Assembly (NCBI GenBank): GCA_013112715.1
Contig: JABFGB010000021.1
Location: 1-64,000 of the forward strand
Length of the DNA stretch: 64,000 nucleotides
Direction of reading: 5' to 3'
From: Chloroflexota bacterium
Lineage (GTDB): Bacteria; Chloroflexota; Anaerolineae; Aggregatilineales; J027
Part shown: one piece after another, positions 44,806-53,464 of the stretch
Position numbering within the stretch: position 1 is the stretch's first letter
How the letters are laid out: each line of letters begins with the position of its first letter
The notes under the pieces: generated by a model
Seen by the model: the letters and a program-made list of their open reading frames with translations, nothing else
Database searches by the model: none
Told to the model about the DNA's origin: nothing
Position numbers and translations under genes: made by a program

Positions 44806-45126
44806 ATGAATTACGCAATTGTTCGTTCTGGTGGAAAACAATACCGCGCCGTCGTCGGTGAGATGATTGACGTGGAAAAGCTACCTGTAGATGCAGGTGC
44901 AGAAGTGACGTTGGGCGAAGTGCTGTTGATTGCCCGTGAAAATGGCGACCCAACCATTGGCAAGCCATTAGTCAAGGGTGCAGCAGTTAAGGCCACCGTC
45001 GTAAAGCAGTATCGTGGCCCCAAAATTCTGGTGTGGAAATATAAAGCCAAGCAGCGCTATCGTCGGCGTCAAGGCCATCGCCAGTATTATACCCGGCTGA
45101 AGATTGAAGCCATTGAAGGCATCTAA
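44806..45126 (+). CDS. rplU: Ribosomal protein bL21
   Basis: The 106-residue protein begins [19 protein letters not shown], the bL21 signature, and ends with [16 protein letters not shown], the conserved RNA-contacting loop. ATG 44806 has GGAG 13 bases upstream and fits family length; the frame extends to 44773 without support. It is followed by rpmA, the usual order. Confidence 0.96.
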   Translation: MNYAIVRSGGKQYRAVVGEMIDVEKLPVDAGAEVTLGEVLLIARENGDPTIGKPLVKGAAVKATVVKQYRGPKILVWKYKAKQRYRRRQGHRQYYTRLKIEAIEGI

Positions 45127-45178
45127 GTTCGCTGAAGACATCCAAAAAAGTTGGTAGAGGTTTTGAGGAGAAATAGTC

Positions 45179-45460
45179 ATGGCTCATAAAAAAGGTGGTG
45201 GCTCCAGCCGCAATGGTCGTGACAGCCAGAGTAAACGTCTGGGTGTTAAGAAATATGGTGGCGAGTTCGTCATTTCCGGCAACATCATTGTGCGTCAGCG
45301 TGGCACGCAATTTCACCCCGGTGAAAATGTAGGCCTCGGCAAAGACCACACGATTTTTGCGACAGCCCCCGGTGTGGTGGTGTTTCATGAAGTGCGCGGC
45401 AAGAAATATATTCATGTTTTGCCCGCCGAAACTGAAACTGCCGAAAAGGCCGTTCAGTAG
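45179..45460 (+). CDS. rpmA: Ribosomal protein bL27
   Basis: The 93-residue protein starts [20 protein letters not shown], the bL27 N-terminus that reaches into the peptidyl-transferase centre, followed by [18 protein letters not shown]. There is no cleavable N-terminal extension as found in Firmicutes. GAGGAG lies about 9 bases upstream. Confidence 0.97.
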   Translation: MAHKKGGGSSRNGRDSQSKRLGVKKYGGEFVISGNIIVRQRGTQFHPGENVGLGKDHTIFATAPGVVVFHEVRGKKYIHVLPAETETAEKAVQ

Positions 45461-45534
45461 ATCCCAATTTTAGGTCAGTTCGTTATCAAGCGGCGTATCA
45501 TGACCGTCTTGAGTAGCGTGAGGAAGGTTTAGTC

Positions 45535-46011
45535 GTGAGAGAAAAAATCCACCCCAAGTGGTATCCCGAAGCAAAAGTCACCTGTCTGTCATGTGGTACA
45601 GTCTGGACGGTTGGTGCAACCCTACCCGAAAAGAAGGTTGATATTTGCTCGAACTGCCATCCGTTTTATACCGGACAGCAGCGTATCGTTGACACTGAAG
45701 GTCAGGTTGACCGCTTCTATAAGCGTTTGCAGCAGCGTGATCAGCGTCGTGCTGAGGCCACTGAACGTACAGTGTCCAAGCAGTCCCCTGATATTTCGAT
45801 TGAAGAACTGAATCTGGGCAAGCGCTTCACTCAAATTTTGGCGGATGAGGGTCTGACCCTGATTAGTCAAGTGATTGATCGCCTGAACAGCGAAGGCGAT
45901 GATGGTCTGTTGAAAGTTCCCGGTATTGGACGCAAGGTATTGGCGGACATCAAGAAGGGCATCCGTGCGCGTGGCTTTGAATTAGCTGGTGAATCTGCCG
46001 AGGAAGCATAG
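45535..46011 (+). CDS. rpmE: Ribosomal protein bL31 with an RpoA-CTD-like C-terminal domain
   Basis: Residues 1-70 are bL31 of the zinc-binding type, with C17, C20, C38 and C41 and the motif NCHPFYTGQQRIVDTEGQVDRF split across it. Residues about 88-150 form a second domain: SIEELNLGKRFTQILADEG, then LLKVPGIGRKVLADIKKGI, the helix-hairpin-helix pattern of the RNA polymerase alpha C-terminal domain. Normal bL31 is 65-90 residues; this one is 158. The start is GTG 45535. It closes the rplU-rpmA operon and is followed by a terminator. Confidence 0.92.
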   Translation: MREKIHPKWYPEAKVTCLSCGTVWTVGATLPEKKVDICSNCHPFYTGQQRIVDTEGQVDRFYKRLQQRDQRRAEATERTVSKQSPDISIEELNLGKRFTQILADEGLTLISQVIDRLNSEGDDGLLKVPGIGRKVLADIKKGIRARGFELAGESAEEA

Positions 46012-46044
46012 TCGCAGGTCACGCATATCGCATTAGAATTTTGC

Positions 46045-46080
46045 AAGGCAGATTGCTTGTTATAGGCATCTGCCTTTTTA
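46045..46080 (+). terminator. Terminator after rpmE
   Basis: AAGGCAGAT (46045-46053) pairs perfectly with ATCTGCCTT (46068-46076), followed by TTTTATTT. Confidence 0.85.
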
Positions 46081-46098
46081 TTTGAAGGAGTGATTCGC

Positions 46099-46683
46099 TT
46101 GATTCATCATGCTGGACGTATTGAGGTGGTTTGTGGGAGCATGTTTAGTGGCAAGACGGAAGAACTCATTCGCCGTGTGCGCCGCGCCCAAATCGCCCGC
46201 CAAAAAGTGCAAGTCTTTAAACCCGAAATTGATGTACGGTATCATCAAACCCGTGTGAAGTCCCATAGTGGACAAGATTTTGAGGCCCAGCCTGTCGCCT
46301 CATCTGCCCAAATTTTGGAACTGCTTGAACCGGATACGACGGTGGTCGCCATTGATGAGGGGCAATTTTTTGATGCGGGGGTCGTCCAAATTGCGGAGCA
46401 ACTGGCCGATCAGCGGAAAATTCGCGTGATTGTTTCGGGCTTGGACACCGATTTTCGCGGTGAGCCGTTCGGCCCGATGCCACATTTAATGTGTATTGCC
46501 GAGGAAGTGATAAAATTACACGCGATTTGTATGGTGTGTGGCGATCTGGCGACGCGCACCCAGCGGTTAATTAATGGGCAGCCCGCCGCCTATGATGACC
46601 CGATTATTTTGGTCGGGGCAGCCGAGGTCTATGAGGCCCGCTGCCGTACCCATCATGAAGTGCCGCGCAAATTGTCGTATTGA
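46099..46683 (+). CDS. tdk: Thymidine kinase (TK1/type II)
   Basis: The 194-residue protein has the P-loop [28 protein letters not shown], the lasso loop and [14 protein letters not shown] with CxxC zinc ligands, the late pair being completed by the C-terminal Cys-Arg-Thr-His. It phosphorylates thymidine in salvage. TTG 46099 is chosen because AAGGAG (46085-46090) lies 8 bases before it; GTG 46090 overlaps that site. Confidence 0.93.
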   Translation: MIHHAGRIEVVCGSMFSGKTEELIRRVRRAQIARQKVQVFKPEIDVRYHQTRVKSHSGQDFEAQPVASSAQILELLEPDTTVVAIDEGQFFDAGVVQIAEQLADQRKIRVIVSGLDTDFRGEPFGPMPHLMCIAEEVIKLHAICMVCGDLATRTQRLINGQPAAYDDPIILVGAAEVYEARCRTHHEVPRKLSY

Positions 46684-46710
46684 GATAACCAGTAATTCTC
46701 AGTTATTTGG

Positions 46711-46784
46711 AACACGGGGCTAAAGCCGCCGTGCTGAATCTAAATAAATTCGGGCCAATCAATATGAGGGTCGCTGCAAGGAGA
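46711..46784. repeat. Dispersed hairpin repeat, copy 2
   Basis: It begins AACACGGGGCTAAAGCCG then CCGTGCTGAATCTA, with a hairpin CACGGGGC/GCCGCCGTG, and runs on to GGGTCGCTGCAAGG with diverged similarity to copies 3 and 4. Its end supplies or abuts the ribosome site of the TlpA-like gene. Confidence 0.75.
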
Positions 46785-46786
46785 GA

Positions 46787-47527
46787 ATGCGGTTGAGGCT
46801 CAAAAAATTAGTACCCATCGGCTGCATTCTTTTCTTTTTGATAACGGCTTGTGATGCCAAATCGGATGACATGGCTAATCGGGAAGACATTCGAGAGGCG
46901 GCGGTACAGGTCAACATTGTGGGCGAAATCTCGACGGCAACTGCTACGGCTTTGCCATCCCCCGCTGCGACCAATACACCATCACCCACCCCGCGCTTCT
47001 TGGCGACCCTTGCTCCCACGCCACGCAAAGTGACGGTGACCCGATTGAATGATGCGGTTGATCCACTCCGTCCACTCGAAATCCAAATAGGTCAACCTAT
47101 CCCGCCGATCACCCTGACAGATATTGATGGCAACAACTACCTGCTCAATGAACTCATGGGCAAGGTGGTGGTGGTCAATTTTTGGACGGTAGGCTGTGGC
47201 TCATGCTTTTTTGAATTCCCCGTCTTTCAAAGTGTCTATGCCCAATATCCCCATGATGATTTATTGATTCTGGCGGTCAATGTCAGTGAACTCGTTGAAG
47301 AAACGCGGCAGTTGGGCGAGTCGTTGGAGATCACCTTTCCTTTGGTGGTTGACCCACAAGGCGAAGTGTTTAGCCACTATTTTGGCGGGGCAGTTGTACC
47401 GACCACAGTAGTCATTGGGCGCGACGGCTTGGTGGCGGAGGTGATAATCGGCCCAGTAGATGGCCCATTGCTCACTTCTATTTTGGCGGAGGCAGGGCTA
47501 GACTTGAGCCAATCACCGCTTGGATAG
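46787..47527 (+). CDS. TlpA-like thioredoxin-fold lipoprotein
   Basis: The 246-residue protein has a lipoprotein signal ending ITAC (Cys about 22), a Thr/Pro-rich linker, and a redoxin domain (about 100-246) with the active-site pair in NFWTVGCGSCFFEFP and the cis-Pro in GAVVPTTVVIGRDG. It would reduce or shuffle disulfides outside the membrane. AAGGAG lies only 3 bases before ATG 46787; TTG 46793 (spacing 9) may be the true start. Confidence 0.87.
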   Translation: MRLRLKKLVPIGCILFFLITACDAKSDDMANREDIREAAVQVNIVGEISTATATALPSPAATNTPSPTPRFLATLAPTPRKVTVTRLNDAVDPLRPLEIQIGQPIPPITLTDIDGNNYLLNELMGKVVVVNFWTVGCGSCFFEFPVFQSVYAQYPHDDLLILAVNVSELVEETRQLGESLEITFPLVVDPQGEVFSHYFGGAVVPTTVVIGRDGLVAEVIIGPVDGPLLTSILAEAGLDLSQSPLG

Positions 47528-47563
47528 GTTTATATTTCCCAAAAAATCGAGGGTAAAAGAATT

Positions 47564-48610
47564 ATGTCGTCTCAAATTCCCCACCGTCGTTATAACCCCT
47601 TAACAGATGAGTGGTTTTTAGTCAGCCCACATCGCACCCAGCGTCCATGGCAGGGACAGATCGAAAAATTACCGGATGAACATTTGCCGGAATATGACCC
47701 GACGTGTTATCTGTGCCCCGGCAACAAACGCGCGGGTGATAAACAAAATCCTGACTACACCGAGACTTTTGTTTTTGAGAATGATTTTCCGGCCCTGCTG
47801 ACCGATATTGACCCGAATACGCCATTAGAAACAGGTTCGCCATTATTGGTGAAACAGGTAGAGCGCGGGTTTTGCCGGGTGATTTGTTTTACCCCCCGCC
47901 ATGATTTGACGTTGGCGCGGATGTCAGTGGAGACGATTCGGCGTGTGGTAGATGTGTGGGCCGAGCAGACGCTTGATCTAGCCCACTATGATTGGCTGCA
48001 CTACGTCCAAATTTTTGAGAGTCGCGGGGCCATTATGGGGGCGTCGAATCCGCACCCACACGGGCAGCTATGGGCGAATGAGCGCGTGCCGCAGTTTGTC
48101 GAAAAAGAAGATCGGATGCAGCGCCTCCATTACGCCAAACATGGCCGAACTCTTTTGAGTGATGTGCTGGCGGATGAGATGCGCCTGAATGAGCGTATTG
48201 TTTGGCAAAATGATTCATGGGTGGTGTTGGTGCCGTTCTGGGCGTTTTGGCCCTTTGAAACCCTGTTGATTTCACGCCGTCCGGTGCCATTTGTGCATGA
48301 TTTGACGGATGATGAACGAACAGGATTAGCGGAAGCCCTCTCCGCCATCACCATTCGCTATGACAATGTGTTTGAGACCAGTTTTCCGTATGGGATGGGT
48401 GTCCATCAAGCCCCGGTGAATACGCCAAATATTGAACACTGGCATTTGCATCTCCACTTTTTCCCGCCCCTGCTGCGGAGTGCGACGGTTCGTAAATTTG
48501 TGGCGAGTTATGAGCTATTTGCCAGTTTGCAGCGAGACAGCAACCCCGAAAGCGCCGCCGAACGTTTGCGGTCATTGTCGGGGGTGCATTATCGTGATCA
48601 ACAATCCTGA
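47564..48610 (+). CDS. galT: Galactose-1-phosphate uridylyltransferase
   Basis: The 348-residue HIT-superfamily protein has RRYNPLTDEWFLVSPHR at the start, zinc ligands in CYLCPGNKR, the catalytic ASNPHPHGQLW with the active His of HPHPH, and a second domain with HWHLHLHFFPP. It exchanges UMP between UDP-glucose and galactose-1-phosphate in the Leloir pathway. It abuts the convergent GH13 gene with no spacer; galK and galE are not adjacent. Confidence 0.93.
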   Translation: MSSQIPHRRYNPLTDEWFLVSPHRTQRPWQGQIEKLPDEHLPEYDPTCYLCPGNKRAGDKQNPDYTETFVFENDFPALLTDIDPNTPLETGSPLLVKQVERGFCRVICFTPRHDLTLARMSVETIRRVVDVWAEQTLDLAHYDWLHYVQIFESRGAIMGASNPHPHGQLWANERVPQFVEKEDRMQRLHYAKHGRTLLSDVLADEMRLNERIVWQNDSWVVLVPFWAFWPFETLLISRRPVPFVHDLTDDERTGLAEALSAITIRYDNVFETSFPYGMGVHQAPVNTPNIEHWHLHLHFFPPLLRSATVRKFVASYELFASLQRDSNPESAAERLRSLSGVHYRDQQS

Positions 48611-50536
48611 TTAGCGGTTGTTAACCTTAAACATCATGCTATGACCGCCGCCAAGCTCGACATGAATGGAGAGGCGTTCACTCATACGGGTGACGCCCTC
48701 AAATCCCCATAATCCGTTGGCGGTATAGTCTTGGGCAAAAATTTCGGCCTCGCCCGACTGGAAATCATAGAGGGTCATGTTAAACGCAAAGACCAAAATA
48801 TAATCCTCATCAGTGCGGAAAAAGACCAAAATACGCGGGTTATTGGAGCTGCCTGCCGTCAAGGTATGGGAATTGGCATTGCTTAAGAGGTCGCTGTGTT
48901 GGCGGCGCAGGTGCATGGCATAGCGAATCGCCCCAACCATGTTATCTTTGCGTGTCCAGTCAAAGGCGTGTTCACTAAAAAGGGGCAGGCGTTCGGGGGG
49001 ATAGGTGCGAATGTCTTCGTGGGAAAAACCAACTCCGGTGTTGATAGGTCGGTTTTCAAAGACCTCAAAGCCTGTGCAGATAAAGGGCATCCCCGGTAGG
49101 CCGACCATATATAAGAGGGCTTGATGACATTGAGCCAACATATTTTGGCGGGAGGCAGCACGCGGGGTATTGTGGTTCTCCGCCGCCGTAAAAAAAGTGA
49201 TGCCGGGGTCGTGGCGGGCAATGCGATCAATAAACTGCTGCATTTTTTCAGGTTGATGCAGGTCATAAAACAGATAACCCATGACCGCGTTATAGCCCTC
49301 ATCGCGGCTGTGGCGGCCTATGCTAAAATCTTCGCCCCAAAAAGCAAAATCGGGGTCAAGCGAGCGGGCTTTTTGTATCACGCGCTGCTTGAGCGGTTTG
49401 GGCAGGGAATGGCCCATATCGAGCATAACCCCATCAATACCATAGTTGATTTGATAATGCGGAATGATGCCCTCCACCGCATCCCACAACGGATGGACGA
49501 TATTCTCCGGCTGCGCGATACGCGCGTCGTACATGCGGAGGGTGTTGTAGGCCATGTAATTAAAATCAGGATGATCATAAAGGCGAAGGTAGGTCACGTC
49601 CGTCCACGGGGGTTGGGCATCTTCGGGCGGCCAATCGGTGAACGCACCGGGGATGCGAGCGACTGTACCATCATCGAGTCGGCCATACCAGCGCCCATCC
49701 TGCATCTCGATATTTTCAGGGCGAGGTGTGCTAGTGAACATCTTACGATAGCTTTCTGGTGGGGCGGGTAAATCGTGCAACTGCCCACGTCCGACGCGGT
49801 GATGAATTTCCTCTAGTTTGTCATGCGGCCAGATGGGACTGCCAAAGGCTTTGGGGTTACGTGACCCGGCTGCACGGTCGGGAATATCGGCGTGAATCCA
49901 ATAAAACCAATCGGGGTGTTCTTTAATCCAATCTGAGTCACGGGCGGCGGTGCGGAGGACAAATTCCATCACGACACGCAAGCCCAGCCGATGGGCCGCT
50001 TCCATAAATCCTTTAAACAGCGTTTCGACATCCACGCCAACTAAGCCCGGTTCGGCAAGGTTTTCATCTAGCCTATAGGGATTGCGAATGGCATAGGGCG
50101 AACCCAACGTGCCCTTTTTGCCATCCTGCCCAACGGCGGTGATGGGGAGGAGATGGACGGTATTGAAGTTCATGGAACGCAAGAAAGGCAGAAACGCGAT
50201 GGATTTGAGCAGTGTGCCTGTGTCACGCCAGCCGACCCGATTTGCCCCGATTTCTAGTCTACCGGAATTGTCGTGATCAAAGGCGGTGGTTAGGCGTGGA
50301 AACATGTTGTAGGTAATGGCGTAACGTGTCCATTCGCCTCCCGTTTCCCCCTGCACGACGGGCTGGCGGGGTGAGTCCAAAATATCTTGGAGGCGTTGGG
50401 CATAAAAATCATAGGGGTTCAGATTTTGAGCGGCAGTCGTTTGAAAATCTATCCAGAGGCCGGGGATTAGATAGGGCGTCGCTAAGTCTCGACGCTGCAC
50501 GCGCAAATGGTCAATAATTTGTTGTAGGGCGGACAT
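48611..50536 (-). CDS. GH13 (alpha-amylase superfamily) enzyme, GlgE-like in parts
   Basis: The 641-residue protein contains GH13 regions: region I-like NTVHLLPITAVG, region II GIDGVMLDMGH with the nucleophile Asp, region III FAFWGEDFS with the acid/base Glu. Region IV reads FFTAAENHNTPR, so the usual NHD aspartate is Asn. VVMEFVLRTAARDSDWIKEHP with DWFYW recalls maltosyltransferase GlgE. Exact activity is uncertain: alpha-glucan hydrolysis or transfer, possibly impaired. It ends in a beta-sandwich domain. The galT gene converges on it. Confidence 0.82.
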   Translation of the reverse strand: MSALQQIIDHLRVQRRDLATPYLIPGLWIDFQTTAAQNLNPYDFYAQRLQDILDSPRQPVVQGETGGEWTRYAITYNMFPRLTTAFDHDNSGRLEIGANRVGWRDTGTLLKSIAFLPFLRSMNFNTVHLLPITAVGQDGKKGTLGSPYAIRNPYRLDENLAEPGLVGVDVETLFKGFMEAAHRLGLRVVMEFVLRTAARDSDWIKEHPDWFYWIHADIPDRAAGSRNPKAFGSPIWPHDKLEEIHHRVGRGQLHDLPAPPESYRKMFTSTPRPENIEMQDGRWYGRLDDGTVARIPGAFTDWPPEDAQPPWTDVTYLRLYDHPDFNYMAYNTLRMYDARIAQPENIVHPLWDAVEGIIPHYQINYGIDGVMLDMGHSLPKPLKQRVIQKARSLDPDFAFWGEDFSIGRHSRDEGYNAVMGYLFYDLHQPEKMQQFIDRIARHDPGITFFTAAENHNTPRAASRQNMLAQCHQALLYMVGLPGMPFICTGFEVFENRPINTGVGFSHEDIRTYPPERLPLFSEHAFDWTRKDNMVGAIRYAMHLRRQHSDLLSNANSHTLTAGSSNNPRILVFFRTDEDYILVFAFNMTLYDFQSGEAEIFAQDYTANGLWGFEGVTRMSERLSIHVELGGGHSMMFKVNNR

Positions 50537-50575
50537 GAATTCCTCGGTGTGGGGATAACGAGTAACATAACGATG

Positions 50576-51163
50576 CTAAATTCCCAAAGTATATTTGGCA
50601 TAAAAATAGGTTTCGCGCAATAAAAATGACCACTGACTGCGCCATGAGCGATAGCGGGTGGTGGGTGTAGGTGATGGATAGGCGTCGAGGCCGACATCAC
50701 GCGCGAGGGACACGGCCCGTTTCATATGCAGCGGATCACTGACCACCAAAACGCGACCCAATTGGTGTTCATCCACAAGTCGTTTGGCCTGTATCAAATT
50801 TTCAGCGGTGGTAGTGGATACAGTCTCAATTAAGATGGCCTCATCGGGCACACCCATTCGCAGGGCGTAATTGCGAGCGGCTTCGGCCTCGGCGATTTCA
50901 TCCCGATTGCCAACCCCACCTGTAAAGATCAAATATTGGACGCTGCCATCATGATAGAGGTCAATGGCGTGATTAATGCGTTCGCGGAACACAGGGGAAG
51001 GGCGTTCGCCATAGACAGCTGCCCCCAAAACAATCGCAGCGTCGGCGGGGCCAGTGTCACGTTTCAACGAATATTGATAGACTTGGGTCATCACATAACC
51101 TATCCACAGAATCGGGATAAGCAGCGCAGCAGCGACGATCCAACGCCAACGACGTCTCAACAC
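50576..51163 (-). CDS. YdcF/SanA-like DUF218 membrane protein
   Basis: The 195-residue protein has one N-terminal membrane segment (about 8-26) and the DUF218 core: DAAIVLGAAVYGERPSPVF, LIFTGGVGNRDEIAEAEAA, ILIETVSTTTAENL and VLVVSDPLHMKRA. Members such as SanA and YdcF affect the cell envelope. It abuts the LCP gene upstream (stop and start adjacent), supporting an envelope role. Confidence 0.88.
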   Translation of the reverse strand: MLRRRWRWIVAAALLIPILWIGYVMTQVYQYSLKRDTGPADAAIVLGAAVYGERPSPVFRERINHAIDLYHDGSVQYLIFTGGVGNRDEIAEAEAARNYALRMGVPDEAILIETVSTTTAENLIQAKRLVDEHQLGRVLVVSDPLHMKRAVSLARDVGLDAYPSPTPTTRYRSWRSQWSFLLRETYFYAKYTLGI

Positions 51164-52489
51164 CTACTGGTTATATCCCTCACCAAAAATTTCGAGCATC
51201 AAACTGGGCAGTTTATAGCGATCTGGAATTACCAACGACGCATTGTTTTCCGGATTTGTCCACGACATTAGGTAATCCCAATTGAGGACGCCACTTTTGA
51301 CGTTTTCGGAGGGAACGTCTTTGGCATAGACCGCGAGGGCCAACATTTGATCGAGCGACAGGCCCGTTTCGATACCTTCATCCAAGTCATTCCAAATGCC
51401 GGGCGCTTCGATCAACAGATTATCCATCATGCCCGCCGAAAGGACTTTCTCACGGACGGCCATCACAACCTGCTGCTGACGGCGGCCTCGGTCAATATCG
51501 TCGGTGCTGTGGCGACTGCGAGCGTATTTGAGGGCGGTTGCGCCATCTAAATGATGCTGTCCGGCGTCAATGTAGAAGGGATCATAGCCGTAGAACATGT
51601 CGGGATATTGGTCGTCATAGATTTCCTGCTCGACATAGACATCAATCCCGCCAATTCGGTCAATCAAGGAAATAAACGAGTTGAAATTGACCATGACATA
51701 ATCATTGACGCGGATGCCAAAATTATATTGGACGGTTTGCATAGCCAAGCGCGGGCCGCTGCCACGCTGATACAACTCACCATAAACACAGGCGGTGTTG
51801 ATGCGATCAAGGCCGTAGCCCGGAATTTCGACATAGGTATCACGTGGGATACTCATCATGCCGATGCTGTTGTGCTGGGGGTCAATGCTGATAATCATCA
51901 TGGTGTCGGTGCGGCACGCGCCTTCTTCACCGGGGCGATTATCCAACCCCATCACTAGCACAGTAAAACGTTCCTGACCGTCCCACGGCAAGATTTCCAT
52001 CGCGTTGCCTTCGAGTGCCCCACCGACGGGTGTACCAAGCGCTTGATCGTCTGCGCCATAAATGATGGAGGTGGGTTCGATTTGGGGAGCGGTGCTGGCG
52101 CTGGCTTTTTCATTACGGTCACTGCGCAGAACGATAATCATGACCATGCTGACAATGACGGTTAACCCTAAAAGGGCGACGGCAATCACCACCCAAGCCC
52201 AGTTTTCCATGCCAATCGCTTGGCGGCGGCGGCGTTCTTCGAGCCGTACCCTTGTGGGGGTCATCTGGTCAACGGGCAGATAGGGTGCGCGGTTGGGGGT
52301 CTGTGGCGGTTGGGTTGGCTGGTGGTTTTGTAGATTATCCAGCGGATTTGCCTGCCCCGGCATACTATACCAATGCGAATTGGTCTTGGGAGTGGTACGC
52401 GAATAGTCATATTGCAGCGGCTTACGCGGTGGCACAATCTCCGGCTGACTTGGCACGGTCTCGTTATTTTCCGAAGGATTATCTATCAT
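51164..52489 (-). CDS. LytR-CpsA-Psr (LCP) family glycopolymer transferase
   Basis: The 441-residue protein has a long Pro-rich cytoplasmic start, one membrane segment (about 100-122) and the LCP domain (about 170-400): RTDTMMIISIDPQHNSIGMM, SIPRDTYVEIPGYGLDRINT and ATALKYARSRHSTDDIDRGRR, which carry the arginines binding the polyprenyl pyrophosphate. It would attach wall or surface polysaccharide, fitting the sugar genes in the window. Confidence 0.92.
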   Translation of the reverse strand: MIDNPSENNETVPSQPEIVPPRKPLQYDYSRTTPKTNSHWYSMPGQANPLDNLQNHQPTQPPQTPNRAPYLPVDQMTPTRVRLEERRRRQAIGMENWAWVVIAVALLGLTVIVSMVMIIVLRSDRNEKASASTAPQIEPTSIIYGADDQALGTPVGGALEGNAMEILPWDGQERFTVLVMGLDNRPGEEGACRTDTMMIISIDPQHNSIGMMSIPRDTYVEIPGYGLDRINTACVYGELYQRGSGPRLAMQTVQYNFGIRVNDYVMVNFNSFISLIDRIGGIDVYVEQEIYDDQYPDMFYGYDPFYIDAGQHHLDGATALKYARSRHSTDDIDRGRRQQQVVMAVREKVLSAGMMDNLLIEAPGIWNDLDEGIETGLSLDQMLALAVYAKDVPSENVKSGVLNWDYLMSWTNPENNASLVIPDRYKLPSLMLEIFGEGYNQ

Positions 52490-52624
52490 TCACCATCTCC
52501 GCATAATGCACTGATTGAATCATTGTAACCCCAAACAACCCGATGCTCAATTGTCGGGTTGCCGCCGTTCATGGGACTTTATGCGACTTATTAACCTATC
52601 ATCTCGTATTTTACTATAGTTCGC

Positions 52625-52630
52625 TATAAT
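52625..52630 (+). promoter_or_regulatory. Predicted -10 element before the LppX-like gene
   Basis: TATAAT in the context TTCGCTATAAT is 37 bases before TTG 52667. The preceding 60 bases are AT-rich without a clear -35. Confidence 0.45.
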
Positions 52631-52666
52631 TCACTTGGAAGGATGCAACTGTGGAGGCGATAGGAT

Positions 52667-53464
52667 TTGAAGCAAAAATGGTGGCGTAAACTAGCAATCG
52701 GCTGTCTAATGTTGATGACAGGCATAGCAGCAACCGGATGTGACGGGGACAGTGATGACAAAACGGAAGCCCCATCTGATCCAGTGGCTCTGATACAAGA
52801 GACCGCCGCTCAGATTGATCAGGCCCAATCGTTCCGCCTGTTGTTAGCCCAAGAAGGCCAACCGACGGTGATTGCCAATGATCTTGACCTTGAAATCACG
52901 CTTAACAGTGCGGATGCAATTTTTGTCCAGCCTGACCGAGTGCGGGCCAAAGTTAGTGTTTCGATTGACGCGGTGACTCAGGAAGTGCAATTGATTGCGG
53001 TAGCTGAAAATCAGTATATCAACAACCGATTTTTGACCAATGAGCAATGGACGTTAATGACCTTTGCGCGTGATTTTTCGCCTGCCGACCTGCAATCGGC
53101 TGATCAAGGCATTGGTAATGCGCTGCGTTCGGCCCAAGATGTGCAGTTGGTGGGTGAAGAAGAGGTAGAAGGCGTTCCGGTGTATCATCTCAAAGCGACA
53201 GTGGAAGCGAACAAGGTGCGCTCGGTAACGGTGGGCTTGATTGGGACAAAAGAGGGCGCAATTGAAATTGATGTGTACGTGCGTACCAGTGACAAAAATC
53301 TGGCTCAAATTAAGTTGACGGAACCACCCCAACCCGACGCCGAATCCCAAGACCCCACGATTTGGATCATCAGCTTTGCCGGGTATGGCAATTACAAAGC
53401 CGAAGAAGTTGAGGAACCACAAGTTGAGGCCACAAACAATGCAGAATCTACACCCGCCAACTGA
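52667..53464 (+). CDS. LppX/LprG-like lipoprotein
   Basis: The 265-residue protein from TTG 52667 (GGAGG 9 bases upstream) has a lipoprotein signal with lipobox ATGC (Cys25) and then the LppX_LprAFG pattern: ALIQETAAQIDQAQSFRLLL, paired beta strands, NNRFLTNEQWTLM, and a repeat VEGVPVYHLKATVEANKV. Proteins of this family form a hydrophobic pocket that carries lipids across the periplasm. Its end overlaps the MFS gene by 26 bases, the same pairing as mycobacterial LprG with its exporter. Confidence 0.8.
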   Translation: MKQKWWRKLAIGCLMLMTGIAATGCDGDSDDKTEAPSDPVALIQETAAQIDQAQSFRLLLAQEGQPTVIANDLDLEITLNSADAIFVQPDRVRAKVSVSIDAVTQEVQLIAVAENQYINNRFLTNEQWTLMTFARDFSPADLQSADQGIGNALRSAQDVQLVGEEEVEGVPVYHLKATVEANKVRSVTVGLIGTKEGAIEIDVYVRTSDKNLAQIKLTEPPQPDAESQDPTIWIISFAGYGNYKAEEVEEPQVEATNNAESTPAN

